Notes under the pieces: generated by a model | The model's database searches: none | Told to the model about the DNA's origin: nothing | The model's input: only the letters and a program-made list of their open reading frames with translations | Part shown: positions 49,827 to 58,961 of the stretch, one piece after another | How the letters are laid out: each line of letters starts with the position of its first letter | Numbering within the stretch: the stretch's first letter is position 1 | Translations under genes and position numbers: made by a program | Assembly (NCBI RefSeq): GCF_003027925.1 | Contig: NZ_PYPS01000017.1 | Location: 1 to 64,000, forward strand | Source: Micromonospora sp. RP3T | Lineage (GTDB): Bacteria > Actinomycetota > Actinomycetes > Mycobacteriales > Micromonosporaceae | Length of the DNA: 64,000 bases | Direction: 5' to 3'

Positions 49827-51139
49827 CTCGGGTCCCCGGCAGCCACGGCGCCGTCCGCGCCCACCAGGTGGGGGACCACCCAGTCGACGAGCAGGTCGAC
49901 GAAGCGGCGCAGGTCGTCCTCGCCGAGGTTGGCCCGGATCATGACGCGTAGTCCCTCGCGGCCCCGGGAGGTCACCGGGAAGTACACCGGCGCGCAGTAG
50001 AAGCCCTCGGCCAGCAGCCTGCGGGACAGGTCCACGGCCAGGTCGCGGTCGCCCACCGGGAGCGCCCGCACCGGCAGGATGCTGCCGGCGGACTCGCTGG
50101 GCACCCGGGCGTCGAAGTAGTCGAGGTTGGCGCGCAGCCGGGCCTGCAGGACGGTCAGCTCCGGGCCGGCGTGCAGCCGGGCGGCGGCCAGGACGCTGCC
50201 CATGTTGGCGACGCTCGGGGACTGCGACCAGCACATCGGCCCGGCGAACGTGTTGACCAGGGCGGGGTCGACGGAGTCCGGGAGCATCACCACGCCGCCG
50301 GAACACCCGAAGCCCTTCTCCAGCGATCCGGTGATGAGGGTCAGGTCGTTGAGCCGGTCCACCGCCGACCGGATGTAGCCCTCTCCCCGGTCACCCATGA
50401 CGGAAATGGCGTGCGAATCGTCCATCCACAGAAAGAGGCCGTAGCGGTCCTGGAGGTGCAACAGGCCGTCGAGATCCGCCAGGCCGCCCATGGAATAGGC
50501 GCCGTCGGCGACGTAGGCCACCCGCCCGTACTTCTTGCACGCGTCCTCGACGAAGTCGATGTCGTTGTGCGGGGCCACCAGCACGGGCGCCTCGTCGGCG
50601 CAGATCGGCTTCACGTAGTCCATGCAGAAGTGGCTGCGCTTGTCGAACACGGTGACCCGGGGACGGCCGTCGACGAGATGCCCCGAGGACACCAACGGGA
50701 GCAGTCCGGCGGTCGCCACGCTGCACGAGATCGCCAGCAGACACTGCGCCCGCCAGATCTCGGAGAGCTGGTCCTGGGCCTGCCGCAGCACCGACGGCCG
50801 CATCCGGGTGGGCGTGATGCCGAGGCCGACGCAGCCCTGGGCGGTCAGGGCGTCGATCGCCCCCTGCACCACCGCGGGGTGCGTGTTCAGCCCGAGGTAG
50901 GAGTAGGAGCTGAGGTTGAGGAACGAGCGGCCCGTGTCCGGGTCGTGCAGGGTGCCGTCGGGCCGGCAGTCGAGGTGCAGGTTGATCAGGCCACCGCTCT
51001 CCGCCTCGCGCCAGTTGCCCTGCGACAGACGCATCATCTTCGCGGTGTCGCGAAAACGGTGGGGACCTTCGGGAACGGCCGCGCCGGAATCGTCCGGCAC
51101 CGTTTTCGCGGCAGTCTCCGCGACCGATGGACCGCTCAT
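49823..51139 (-). CDS. Alpha-oxoamine synthase (AONS/serine palmitoyltransferase-like)
   Basis: A 438-residue PLP enzyme. It has the substrate loop N-L-S-S-Y-S-Y-L-G-L near residue 75, His170 in D-K-R-S-H-F-C-M-D-Y stacking on PLP, Asp240 and His243 in M-D-D-S-H-A, and the Schiff-base Lys275 in T-G-S-L-E-K-G-F-G. The family joins an amino acid to an acyl thioester with loss of CO2, giving an alpha-aminoketone. The N-terminal extension of about 45 residues is longer than in BioF. It is the first gene of the ten-gene operon, with GAAGGAG before ATG 51139, and probably makes the core scaffold. Confidence 0.85.
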   Translation of the reverse strand: MSGPSVAETAAKTVPDDSGAAVPEGPHRFRDTAKMMRLSQGNWREAESGGLINLHLDCRPDGTLHDPDTGRSFLNLSSYSYLGLNTHPAVVQGAIDALTAQGCVGLGITPTRMRPSVLRQAQDQLSEIWRAQCLLAISCSVATAGLLPLVSSGHLVDGRPRVTVFDKRSHFCMDYVKPICADEAPVLVAPHNDIDFVEDACKKYGRVAYVADGAYSMGGLADLDGLLHLQDRYGLFLWMDDSHAISVMGDRGEGYIRSAVDRLNDLTLITGSLEKGFGCSGGVVMLPDSVDPALVNTFAGPMCWSQSPSVANMGSVLAAARLHAGPELTVLQARLRANLDYFDARVPSESAGSILPVRALPVGDRDLAVDLSRRLLAEGFYCAPVYFPVTSRGREGLRVMIRANLGEDDLRRFVDLLVDWVVPHLVGADGAVAAGDPR

Positions 51140-51344
51140 GCTCCCACTCCTTCAGGGGTATTATTAGGGGTCGCGTCGCACGCGATAAGGGTCGGCTATA
51201 GGGGTGCGAATTGAACACGTGCCGTCACGACCGTGGGAGGCACTCGGGATGCAATTACCATAAGGCCGGTGCCAGCGTATACGGGATTGAATGACGCGCA
51301 AGCATTGACTTGCGACAGTAGATCGGATACGAGTGTTGACTGAC
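51140..51344. promoter_or_regulatory. Divergent control region of the biosynthetic operon
   Basis: A 205-base gap, clearly richer in A/T than the genes around it. It holds GGGGT-type repeats arranged as two pairs each 12 bases apart (51155/51167 and 51189/51201), and A/T-rich candidate -10 boxes for the minus operon (TATAGC near 51200, TAATAAT near 51165). For the Nudix gene it has TTGACT (51305-51310), 17 bases, TACGAG (51328-51333). It probably carries an activator site for the cluster. Confidence 0.45.
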
Positions 51345-51938
51345 ATGACGAGCCACCGGGGTGACCCGCCGCCGGCCGCCGGCCCGCCGCGCCGCTGCGA
51401 CAACACGAGCGTCGGCGTGCTGATCGCCGATCCGGCCGGGCGGCTGTTGCTGCTGCGCCGGGCCACCCCGCCGGTGGGCATCGCCCCGGTCGCCGGTCAC
51501 GTGGACGACCACGGCACCCCGGCCGACGCGGCCCACCAGGAGGTCGCCGAGGAGGTGGGCCTGACCGTCCGGACGCTGGACCTCGTGGCGGAGGGTTGGC
51601 GGCCCAACGCCTGCCGCCGGCCGGCCGGCCCGCGGGGCACGGGCCACCACTGGTTCCTCTACCGGGCGGTGGTCGCCGGAACCGTCCGGCCGGATCCGGC
51701 GGCGGCCCGCGAGGTCCGGTGGCACACCCCGGGCGAGGTCCAGGACCTCGTCCGGCGCACGGTGGCGTACGCGAGCGGACGCGTCACCGCGGCACTGTTC
51801 GCCGACGCGCCGGGCATCGAGCCGGTGTGGGTGCGGTTCCTCCACGACCTGGCGCTGACGGACGTGCCGGCCGGGGATCTCGCCGCGGTGGACGCGCTCG
51901 CCCGCGGCGGTGGGCCGTCGTCGCCTCCGCGCGGCTGA
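51345..51938 (+). CDS. Nudix hydrolase family protein
   Basis: A 197-residue protein from ATG 51345, probably leaderless or nearly so given the promoter at 51305-51333. GTG 51333 falls in the -10. The Nudix box is recognisable as G-H-V-D-D-H-G-x7-Q-E-V-A-E-E-V-G-L, but the first Glu is Gly and the usual Arg is Gln, so catalysis may be altered. The core catalytic E-V-A-E-E is intact. It is divergent from the biosynthetic operon and could be a housecleaning enzyme or a cluster member. Confidence 0.82.
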   Translation: MTSHRGDPPPAAGPPRRCDNTSVGVLIADPAGRLLLLRRATPPVGIAPVAGHVDDHGTPADAAHQEVAEEVGLTVRTLDLVAEGWRPNACRRPAGPRGTGHHWFLYRAVVAGTVRPDPAAAREVRWHTPGEVQDLVRRTVAYASGRVTAALFADAPGIEPVWVRFLHDLALTDVPAGDLAAVDALARGGGPSSPPRG

Positions 51939-52093
51939 CGCCGCGTCCGGCCCCGCCGGAGCCCACGGCTGCCGCCGGTCGGCCGAGTCGCCCCGGATCG
52001 CTCCCCGACCGGGCAGCGTGACGATCGCCGCCGGGGCGGGCCGCTGGTACGTTTCGGGTACTGCCGACGTCCACGCCCGAGCGGAGGTCCCGG

Positions 52094-53935
52094 GTGAGCA
52101 GCACCGGACCCGACGACGCCCGGTGGCCGGACGTCCTCGACACCACAGGCGGGGACGCGGGCAGGGCGATCACGGAGCGTGACTGGGCGGGGACCCCGCG
52201 ATCGGCCGCCCCCGCCGAACCGGACGCCGACCTCACCGAACTCGACGCCGCCCGCGCCGAACTGGCGGCCGCCCGCGCCGAGCTGCGGCTGTTCCGCGTC
52301 CGGTCGGAGCAGGCTCTGCGGCGGGCCGAGGCGCTCGCCCGGTTGGCCGGCGCGCTCAGCTCGGCCCGGGGCCGGGACGCCATCGTCGAGGTGGTGACCA
52401 CTGTGGCTCCGGCCGTGGTGGACGCCACCACGCTGCGGGTGGCGATCGCCCTGCCCGGCCGCATCGTGCTCGACGTGGCCGGCGCCGGCGCGTCGCCCGA
52501 GCGGCTGCCGGTCGACGCCGACGTCCCGCTGGCCCGGGCGGTACGCGACAACGCGACGCAGCCGCTGGGCGACGACCGGGGCACCGGGGTCTGCCTGCCG
52601 CTGCGGGACGGTGACGGCGGCGCGCTCGGCGTGCTGGAGGTGCGCTGGGCCGACCCGGTCGCCGACGACGAGGCGCTGCACAGTCTCCTCGACGCGGTGG
52701 CCGCGCTGTGCAGTCAGGCGCTGCAACGGGCCGAGCTGACCGGGTCGGCGCAGGCGATGGCCGGGTTCGCGGCCCGGTTGAGCATGACCCGGTCCACCAC
52801 CGAGGCGATCGGGGTGATCCTGGACGCCGCCACCACCGCGTTCGGCGCGGAGCTGCCCGGCCTGGCCATGCGGGACGAGGGCCGCCGGGTCCGGCTCTGG
52901 TACCACGACGACGTGCCGGGCGAGCTGGCCGCCACGTTCCGCGACCTGACCGTCGACGACCCGCGCCCGATCGTCCGCGCGCTGCACCACGGGGAACGCA
53001 TCGTGCTGCGGGACCGCGCCGACTTCGCCACCCGGTTCCCCGGCCTGCCCGACCCGGTCGGCCGGCACGGCATGGTGACCACCGTGGCGCTGCCGCTGTT
53101 CGGCGCCGAGCGCCGCCCGATCGCCGCGCTGGGCTTCGGCTGGCGGCGGGAGCGCCCGCTGCGGGACAGCGACCTGGCGCTGCTGGACACCGTCGCCGAC
53201 CTGTGCGAGCAGACGCTGGAGCGGGTCCGGTTGGCCGCCGCCGAGCACAACCTGGTGACCCGGCTGGCCGGCCGGCTGCGCAGTTCCTCGCTGACCACGC
53301 CGAGGGGCCTGGAGGTGGCCACCCGCTACCGGCCGGCGATGAGCGGTCTGCACCTCGGCGGCGACTGGTACGACCTGGTCCGGCAGGACGGCGACCGACT
53401 GGCCGTGGTGGTCGGCGACGTGGTCGGGCACCAGGTCGAGGCCGCCGCCGACATGGCCCAGCTGCGTACCGTGCTGAACACGCTGATCCGGATGGGCGTG
53501 CCGCTGGAGGAGGTGTTCCTCCGGCTCACCGAGCTGCTCGGCGTCGGGTTCCTGGGCACCTGCCTGGTCATGGTGGTCGATCCGGCGGCCCGCGTGGCGC
53601 ACGTGGCCCGGGCCGGGCACCCGCACCCGGTGGTGCTGCCGGCCGGGCGACCGCCGCGCACCGTGCAGACCGCCAACGCGATGCCGCTGGGCATGGTCGA
53701 CCGACCGATGACGATCACCACTGTCGCGTTCTGTCCGGGGGACGTGCTGGTCGCGTACACCGACGGGCTGGTGGAGCGGCGCGGCCGGCCGTACGACGAG
53801 GGCGTCGCGGCGCTGCACCGGTCGCTGACCGCGGTGCGGGACGAGCCGGTGGAGGCGATCGCGGACGCGCTCCTGCACGACCTGGCCGGCTCGGAGGACG
53901 ACCAGGCGCTGGTGGTGCTGCGACACCTCGGTTGA
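52094..53935 (+). CDS. GAF-domain PP2C (SpoIIE-type) phosphatase
   Basis: A 613-residue protein from GTG 52094 with GGAGGTC upstream. After an Asp/Ala-rich head and a short coiled coil at about 45-85 (ELDAARAELAAARAELRLF), two GAF-like domains follow at about 85-220 and 225-385. The phosphatase domain has L-H-L-G-G-D-W-Y-D-L, V-V-V-G-D-V-V-G-H, A-R-A-G-H-P-H-P and A-Y-T-D-G-L-V-E-R, with the metal-binding Asp residues present. Such proteins dephosphorylate anti-anti-sigma factors in stress signalling. No partner-switch genes are next to it. Confidence 0.9.
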   Translation: MSSTGPDDARWPDVLDTTGGDAGRAITERDWAGTPRSAAPAEPDADLTELDAARAELAAARAELRLFRVRSEQALRRAEALARLAGALSSARGRDAIVEVVTTVAPAVVDATTLRVAIALPGRIVLDVAGAGASPERLPVDADVPLARAVRDNATQPLGDDRGTGVCLPLRDGDGGALGVLEVRWADPVADDEALHSLLDAVAALCSQALQRAELTGSAQAMAGFAARLSMTRSTTEAIGVILDAATTAFGAELPGLAMRDEGRRVRLWYHDDVPGELAATFRDLTVDDPRPIVRALHHGERIVLRDRADFATRFPGLPDPVGRHGMVTTVALPLFGAERRPIAALGFGWRRERPLRDSDLALLDTVADLCEQTLERVRLAAAEHNLVTRLAGRLRSSSLTTPRGLEVATRYRPAMSGLHLGGDWYDLVRQDGDRLAVVVGDVVGHQVEAAADMAQLRTVLNTLIRMGVPLEEVFLRLTELLGVGFLGTCLVMVVDPAARVAHVARAGHPHPVVLPAGRPPRTVQTANAMPLGMVDRPMTITTVAFCPGDVLVAYTDGLVERRGRPYDEGVAALHRSLTAVRDEPVEAIADALLHDLAGSEDDQALVVLRHLG

Positions 53936-54005
53936 GCAGGCTTCGGCGGCCCGGTTCGGGGAATGATCCTCGGGTCGGCGGACCACCCACCTCAGGAGGA
54001 CCATG

Positions 54006-54875
54006 ATGGCCACCAGCAACCAGCCCGCCAAGGCGTCGGGCAGCTACCGGATCGGCGGTGACCTGCGGGTCGACCGTCTCGGCTACGGGGCGATGCAGCT
54101 CACCGGCCCGGGCGTCTGGGGCGACCCGAAGGATCCGGCGGAGGCGGTGCGGGTACTGCGCCGCGCGTACGAACTGGGGGTCACGTTCATCGACACCGCC
54201 GACTCGTACGGGCCGTTCGTGAGCGAGCTGCTGATCCGGGAGGCGCTGCACCCGTACGCCGACGACCTGGTGATCGCCACGAAGGCCGGACTGACCCGTT
54301 CCGGCCCGGGCGACTGGCGGGGGCCGCTGGGGCGGCCGGAGTACCTCCGTCAGCAGTGCGAGCTGAGCCTGCGCCACCTGGGCCTGGAGTCGATCCCGCT
54401 CTACCAGTTGCACCGGATCGACGCGCAGGTGCCGCTCGCCGACCAGCTCGGTGAGCTGGCGCTGCTCAAGCAGGAGGGCAAGATCCGGCACATCGGGCTC
54501 TCCGAGGTGACGGTGGAGCAGATCGAGGCGGCGCGGGCGATCACCCCGATCGCGTCCGTGCAGAACCTCTACAACCTGGCCGACCGCAGCGCCGAGGACG
54601 TGCTGACCCACTGCGAGCGCAACGACCTGGCGTTCATCCCCTGGTTCCCGATCGCCACCGGCAACCTGGCCCGGCCGGGCGGTCCGCTGGACGCGATCTC
54701 GACCGGGCACGACGCCAGCCCCGCGCAGCTCGCCCTGGCGTGGCTGCTGCGCCGGTCGCCGGTGATGCTGCCGATTCCGGGTACGTCGTCGGTGGCGCAC
54801 CTGGAGGAGAACATCGCGGCGGCCGAGGTGGAGCTGACCGACGACGAGTACGAGGCGCTGGCGAAGGCGGCCTGA
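54006..54875 (+). CDS. Aldo/keto reductase
   Basis: A 289-residue TIM-barrel oxidoreductase. The catalytic tetrad is visible: Asp in [11 protein letters not shown], Tyr in the same motif, Lys in L-V-I-A-T-K-A-G-L and His in Y-Q-L-H-R-I-D. It also has [12 protein letters not shown] and [21 protein letters not shown] (53994-54000) is spaced five bases from ATG 54006 but only two from ATG 54003, so 54006 is preferred. The substrate is unknown. Confidence 0.92.
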   Translation: MATSNQPAKASGSYRIGGDLRVDRLGYGAMQLTGPGVWGDPKDPAEAVRVLRRAYELGVTFIDTADSYGPFVSELLIREALHPYADDLVIATKAGLTRSGPGDWRGPLGRPEYLRQQCELSLRHLGLESIPLYQLHRIDAQVPLADQLGELALLKQEGKIRHIGLSEVTVEQIEAARAITPIASVQNLYNLADRSAEDVLTHCERNDLAFIPWFPIATGNLARPGGPLDAISTGHDASPAQLALAWLLRRSPVMLPIPGTSSVAHLEENIAAAEVELTDDEYEALAKAA

Positions 54876-54930
54876 AACCCGACACTTGCCAACGGTGATC
54901 GAGAAACTACTGTCAGAAGGATTCTCGCGA

Positions 54931-56526
54931 GTGGGGGTCCTGTCAGTGGTGGAATTCGATTACGTCGTGGTCGGCGCCGGCGCGGCCGGGTGTGTGCTGG
55001 CCGACCGGCTGACCGAGGACCCGGGCACCCGGGTGCTGCTGGTCGAGGCGGGCGGCTGGGACCGTAGCCCGTTCGTGCGGGTGCCGAAGGCGTTCTCCCG
55101 GCTGATGGACGACCCGCGTACCGCCTGGCACTATCCGGCGGCCACCGGGCCGGGCCGGCGCGAGACGTGGCAGCGCGGCCGGATGATCGGCGGCTCGACG
55201 TCGGTCAACGGCATGATCTGGAGCCGCGGCGCGGCCCGGGACTGGGACACGCTGGCGCCGCTGGGCTGGGGCTGGTCGACGATGCGGCAGGTGTTCCAGC
55301 GGCTGGAGGACCATCCGCTGGGGCCGGCGCCGCACCGGGGCGTCGGCGGGCCGGTGCGGCTCTCCGTCGCCACCGGCACCGACCCGCTCGCCGAGGAGAT
55401 GGTGGCGACCGGCGTCGAGCTGGGCTGGCGTCGGGTGGACGACCTGGACGCCGACGACGACGAGCGGATCGGCTACCCGACCGCGACCATCCACGGTGGC
55501 CGCCGGGTCAGCGCCGCCGACGCGTTCCTGCACCCGGCGCGGCGCCGCCCGAACCTGACCGTCGTGGTCGACGCCGTGGTGCTGCGCGTGCTGGTCGAGG
55601 GCGGCCGGGCGGTCGGCGTACGGGTGGCGCACCGGGGCCGGGAGGTCGAGCACCGGGCGGCCGGGGCGGTGGTCCTCGCCGCCGGCGCGCTGGCCACCCC
55701 GGCGCTGTTGCAGGTCTCCGGCATCGGGCCGGCCGACACGTTGCGCGCCGCCGGCGTACCGGTGCTGCTCGACCGTCCCCGGGTGGGCGCCGGCCTGCGG
55801 GAGCACCGGTCGATCGCGTTGCAGTACCGGCTCGCCGAGCCGGGCGGCTACAACGCCCGGCTGGCGAGCCCGCTCGGGCAGGCCGGCGCGACGCTGCGCT
55901 GGCTGCTCACCCGGGGCGGGCCGTTGGCGCTGCCGGTGCTCGACGTCGCGGCGCACGTGAAGTCCCGGCCCGATCTGGACCGGCCGGACGGCCACCTGCT
56001 GATGGCGCCGTTCTCGGCCGCCCCGCCCCGCCCCGGCCGGGCGCTGGAGCTGGAGCGGGAGCCGGGCGTGATGTGCCTGGGCACGGTGACCCGGCCGGAC
56101 AGCGAGGGCAGCCTCACCGTCACCGACGCCGATCCGCGCGTCCCGCCGGCGATCGTGGCGAACTACCTGACCACCGAACCGGACCGACGGGCGGCGGTGC
56201 ACCTGTTCCGCCGGATGCGGGAGTTCTTCGCCACCGGGCCGATCGCCAAGCGGCTCCAGATCGAGACCGTGCCCGGCCTCACCACGCGGACCGACGAGGA
56301 GATCGTCGAGGCGGCGGTGGCGCACGGCTACTGCGGCTATCACGCGGTCGGCACCTGCGCCATGGGCGCTGACGACGATCACGTGGTCGACCCCGAGCTG
56401 CGGGTACGCGGCGTCGACGGGCTGCGGGTGGTGGACGCGTCGGTGCTGCCGGCGATGGTGGCGGGCTGGACCAGCGCGCCGGTGACGGCGCTGGCCTGGC
56501 GGGCCGCCGACCTGATCCGGGGGTGA
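54931..56526 (+). CDS. GMC family FAD oxidoreductase
   Basis: A 531-residue flavoenzyme of the choline dehydrogenase/glucose oxidase type. The FAD motif is DYVVVGAGAAGCVLADRL near residue 12, GMC signature 1 is G-R-M-I-G-G-S-T-S-V-N-G-M-I-W, signature 2 lies in G-A-L-A-T-P-A-L-L-Q-V-S-G-I-G-P, and the C-terminal His is in Y-H-A-V-G-T-C-A-M-G with D-A-S-V-L-P. GTG 54931 follows AGAAGGA by nine bases; GTG 54949 is an alternative. The substrate is probably a primary or secondary alcohol. Confidence 0.9.
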   Translation: MGVLSVVEFDYVVVGAGAAGCVLADRLTEDPGTRVLLVEAGGWDRSPFVRVPKAFSRLMDDPRTAWHYPAATGPGRRETWQRGRMIGGSTSVNGMIWSRGAARDWDTLAPLGWGWSTMRQVFQRLEDHPLGPAPHRGVGGPVRLSVATGTDPLAEEMVATGVELGWRRVDDLDADDDERIGYPTATIHGGRRVSAADAFLHPARRRPNLTVVVDAVVLRVLVEGGRAVGVRVAHRGREVEHRAAGAVVLAAGALATPALLQVSGIGPADTLRAAGVPVLLDRPRVGAGLREHRSIALQYRLAEPGGYNARLASPLGQAGATLRWLLTRGGPLALPVLDVAAHVKSRPDLDRPDGHLLMAPFSAAPPRPGRALELEREPGVMCLGTVTRPDSEGSLTVTDADPRVPPAIVANYLTTEPDRRAAVHLFRRMREFFATGPIAKRLQIETVPGLTTRTDEEIVEAAVAHGYCGYHAVGTCAMGADDDHVVDPELRVRGVDGLRVVDASVLPAMVAGWTSAPVTALAWRAADLIRG

Positions 56527-56537
56527 GCGCGGTCGGG

Positions 56538-56563
56538 CCGGGCCCACCCGGGGGCGGGCCCGG
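56538..56563. terminator. 8-bp GC hairpin between convergent genes
   Basis: CCGGGCCC (56538-56545) and GGGCCCGG (56556-56563) with a ten-base loop, in the 43-base gap between the GMC oxidoreductase and lipase stops. Confidence 0.55.
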
Positions 56564-56569
56564 GCCGGT

Positions 56570-57382
56570 TCAGACCGCGAAACAGTTGGGTCGGATCGCG
56601 ACGCCGGCCAACGCCTGCCGCACCGCCGTGTAGGTGGTGCCGTCGAGCACCAGACCGAGGTGGCCGACCACCCGCAGCGGGCACCACGCCTGCACCAGCA
56701 CGTTCGTCGCGCCGTCGGCGAGCACCGCGTTGTCGACCGGCCGCACCAGCTCGTCCTGCCAGGTGCGCAGCGTGGTCCAGCGGACCGGTCCCGGGGTGTC
56801 GTCGCCGGAGTTCAGGTCGGCCAGGAAGCTCGACCCGATGGTCATCTGCTGGCAGGCCACGATGCCGGCGCAACTGCCCAGCCCGACGACGGCGAGGATG
56901 TTGGCGACGTACGTGCCGTACTGCGGGCTGCCGAGGCTGACGTACTGGTCGACCGCGGCGGCGCCGCCGAGGAACTTGACGTACCAGCGGCTCACCAGCC
57001 CGCCCTCGGAGTGGGTGACCAGGTCCACCCGGCTCGCGCCGGTGGCGGCGCGGACCTGGTCCACGTAGGACGACAGGGCCCGGGCGGACTCGCGGATGTC
57101 GCCGAAGCCGAGGTTCGGCAGCTGGTAGATGGAGACCCGGTAGCCGTCGGCGCGCAGCCGGGCGGCGATCGGCTCGTACGCGATGGAGACGCCGATCAGG
57201 CCGCCGACCACGATCACCGGGTCGGCCGCCGCGGCGGCGGCCCGTTCGGCGGCGGTGACGGTGCTGGCCGGGGCGGCGGCGGCTTCGGTGGCCGGGCTCG
57301 GCGCGGCGGCCTGAGCGGCGGTGGCCGGGACGAGCAGCGCGGTGGCGGCGACGGTGGCGGCCAGGATCGTTCGGAGCAGCAT
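56570..57382 (-). CDS. Secreted alpha/beta-hydrolase (lipase/esterase)
   Basis: A 270-residue exported protein from ATG 57382 with GGAGGT eight bases upstream. The signal peptide MLLRTILAATVAATALL runs to an AQA cleavage site, followed by an Ala-rich stretch. The hydrolase has D-P-V-I-V-V-G-G-L-I-G (oxyanion region), the nucleophile elbow V-T-H-S-E-G-G-L, D-T-P-G-P-V-R-W and the C-terminal His in V-V-G-H-L-G-L. The elbow has Thr where most lipases have Gly (G-H-S-x-G), as in some actinobacterial LipA-type proteins. It acts outside the cell on esters. Confidence 0.85.
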   Translation of the reverse strand: MLLRTILAATVAATALLVPATAAQAAAPSPATEAAAAPASTVTAAERAAAAAADPVIVVGGLIGVSIAYEPIAARLRADGYRVSIYQLPNLGFGDIRESARALSSYVDQVRAATGASRVDLVTHSEGGLVSRWYVKFLGGAAAVDQYVSLGSPQYGTYVANILAVVGLGSCAGIVACQQMTIGSSFLADLNSGDDTPGPVRWTTLRTWQDELVRPVDNAVLADGATNVLVQAWCPLRVVGHLGLVLDGTTYTAVRQALAGVAIRPNCFAV

Positions 57383-57583
57383 GGGCTGCACCTCCGATGG
57401 GAGGGGCACCCGGCGGGAACCGGGCGGGGCGGGTGGGGTCCGATCGATCGTGGGAACGATGATGCGTGTCTGATTTCACACACGTCAATGAAAAGTTACG
57501 CGCCGGTAACCAGTTGTTCCACCTGGCGCACGAACCGGCATTCGGGACGGGGCCGTCGCCCCCCACCGCCCGGGACCGCGATG

Positions 57584-57589
57584 GCATGC
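57584..57589 (+). promoter_or_regulatory. -10 element of a leaderless promoter (pentapeptide protein)
   Basis: CATGCT is followed by seven bases and GTG 57598, with no SD. It lies in the 215-base divergent gap to the lipase gene, which holds no other gene but has an A/T-richer stretch near 57470-57500. Confidence 0.4.
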
Positions 57590-57597
57590 TGGGCGCC

Positions 57598-58950
57598 GTG
57601 TCCACCCCACCACCGCCGCCGGAGAAGCCACTGCGGGTGATGCCCTGGTGGTCGGCGCTGCTCGGGCTGTTGCTGGCCGTGCTGCTCGGCTGGCTGGTGC
57701 TGGACTGGCTGCTCGCCGAGGCCGACCGGGCCGGCCAACCCGACACCCGGGCCACGCTGCGCGTCGACGCCATCCGCACCGGCCTCACCGTGGTCGCCGG
57801 CACCGGCGGCGGGGTGGCGCTGCTGTTCGCCGCCCGTCGACAGTGGATCAGCGAACGCGGCCAGCGGCACCAGGAGGCGGTCGCCGCCCGCGACCAGACG
57901 CACCGCGACCGGGTGCAGGCGCACGCCGAGGTGGTCGCCGAGACCGCCGCCCGCCACCAGGACCGGCAGGCGACCGCCGCCGAGCACGACGCCGCCGAAC
58001 GGCGGCTCACCGAGCTGTACGTCCGGGCCATCGAGCTGATCGGCAGCGACCACCCGGCGGTCCGCCTCGGCGGCCTGCACGCCCTGGAACGGCTCGGTCA
58101 GGACAACCCGGCGCAGCGCCCGACAACCGTGGCGGTGATCTGCGCGTACCTGCGGATGCCGGCGCCCGACGACAGGCGCGAGACCGAGGTGCGGCGTACC
58201 GCGCAACGGATGCTCACCCGGCACCTGCGCGCGGACCAGGACGACTGGTGGCCGGGCATCGCGCTGGACCTGACCGGCGCCCGGCTGGACAACTTCGACG
58301 CCGCCGGCTGCACGCTCGTGGACCTCGACCTCACCGGCGCGGTCTGCACCGGCACCACCAGCTTCGCCGGCGCGGTCACGCACGGCCGGCTGCGGCTGAC
58401 CGCCGAGTTCGCCGACGTCGTCCTCGACGACCTCACCGGCGACGCCGAGATCGTCCTCGACGACGCCCGCCTCACCGGTCGGGTGAGCTTCGACCGGGCC
58501 GACCTCGGCGGCGAGCTGTCCTGCCGGGGCGCGAGCCTCGGACCGGTCTCGTTCCGGGACGCCACGGTGCGGCAGCCGATCAGCTTCGACCGGGCCAGGT
58601 TCACCGACAGCGCCAGTTTCCGGGAAACGGTCTTCCTCGGCGGGGTGTCCATGGAGCACACCACGTTCGCCGGGTACGCCGGCTTCCACCGGGCGCGCTT
58701 CGCCGACATGGCGTTGTTCCGGTGGACCGAGTTCGGCGCGGAGGCGTGGTTCGAGGGCGCCCGCTTCGAGGGCGCGGCCAACTTCGGCCGGGCCGTGTTC
58801 CACGGGCGGGCCCGCTTCGAGGGCGCCACCCTGGTCCGGCTCTTCCTGGTCGACCAGGCCCGGGCCTCGACGTCGGTCAGCCACGTCTGGCCGCCCGGCA
58901 CCGCCGTCACCCGCCGCGACGACGACTGGCTGCTGCTGACCGACGAGTGA
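57598..58950 (+). CDS. Membrane-anchored pentapeptide-repeat protein
   Basis: About 450 residues from GTG 57598; ATG 57586 is possible. Two membrane spans at about 14-36 (WWSALLGLLLAVLLGWLVLD) and 53-70 are followed by a charged helical segment rich in His, Gln and Arg at about 75-130. The middle region I-R-L/L-G-G-L-H-A-L-E-R-L and its context match a widespread class of actinobacterial proteins. The C-terminus from about residue 230 is built of pentapeptide-like repeats with a central Phe or Leu (for example FDRAR-FTDSA-SFRET), forming a right-handed helix. Function is unknown. Confidence 0.82.
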   Translation: MSTPPPPPEKPLRVMPWWSALLGLLLAVLLGWLVLDWLLAEADRAGQPDTRATLRVDAIRTGLTVVAGTGGGVALLFAARRQWISERGQRHQEAVAARDQTHRDRVQAHAEVVAETAARHQDRQATAAEHDAAERRLTELYVRAIELIGSDHPAVRLGGLHALERLGQDNPAQRPTTVAVICAYLRMPAPDDRRETEVRRTAQRMLTRHLRADQDDWWPGIALDLTGARLDNFDAAGCTLVDLDLTGAVCTGTTSFAGAVTHGRLRLTAEFADVVLDDLTGDAEIVLDDARLTGRVSFDRADLGGELSCRGASLGPVSFRDATVRQPISFDRARFTDSASFRETVFLGGVSMEHTTFAGYAGFHRARFADMALFRWTEFGAEAWFEGARFEGAANFGRAVFHGRARFEGATLVRLFLVDQARASTSVSHVWPPGTAVTRRDDDWLLLTDE

Positions 58951-58961
58951 CGCCCGGTCGG

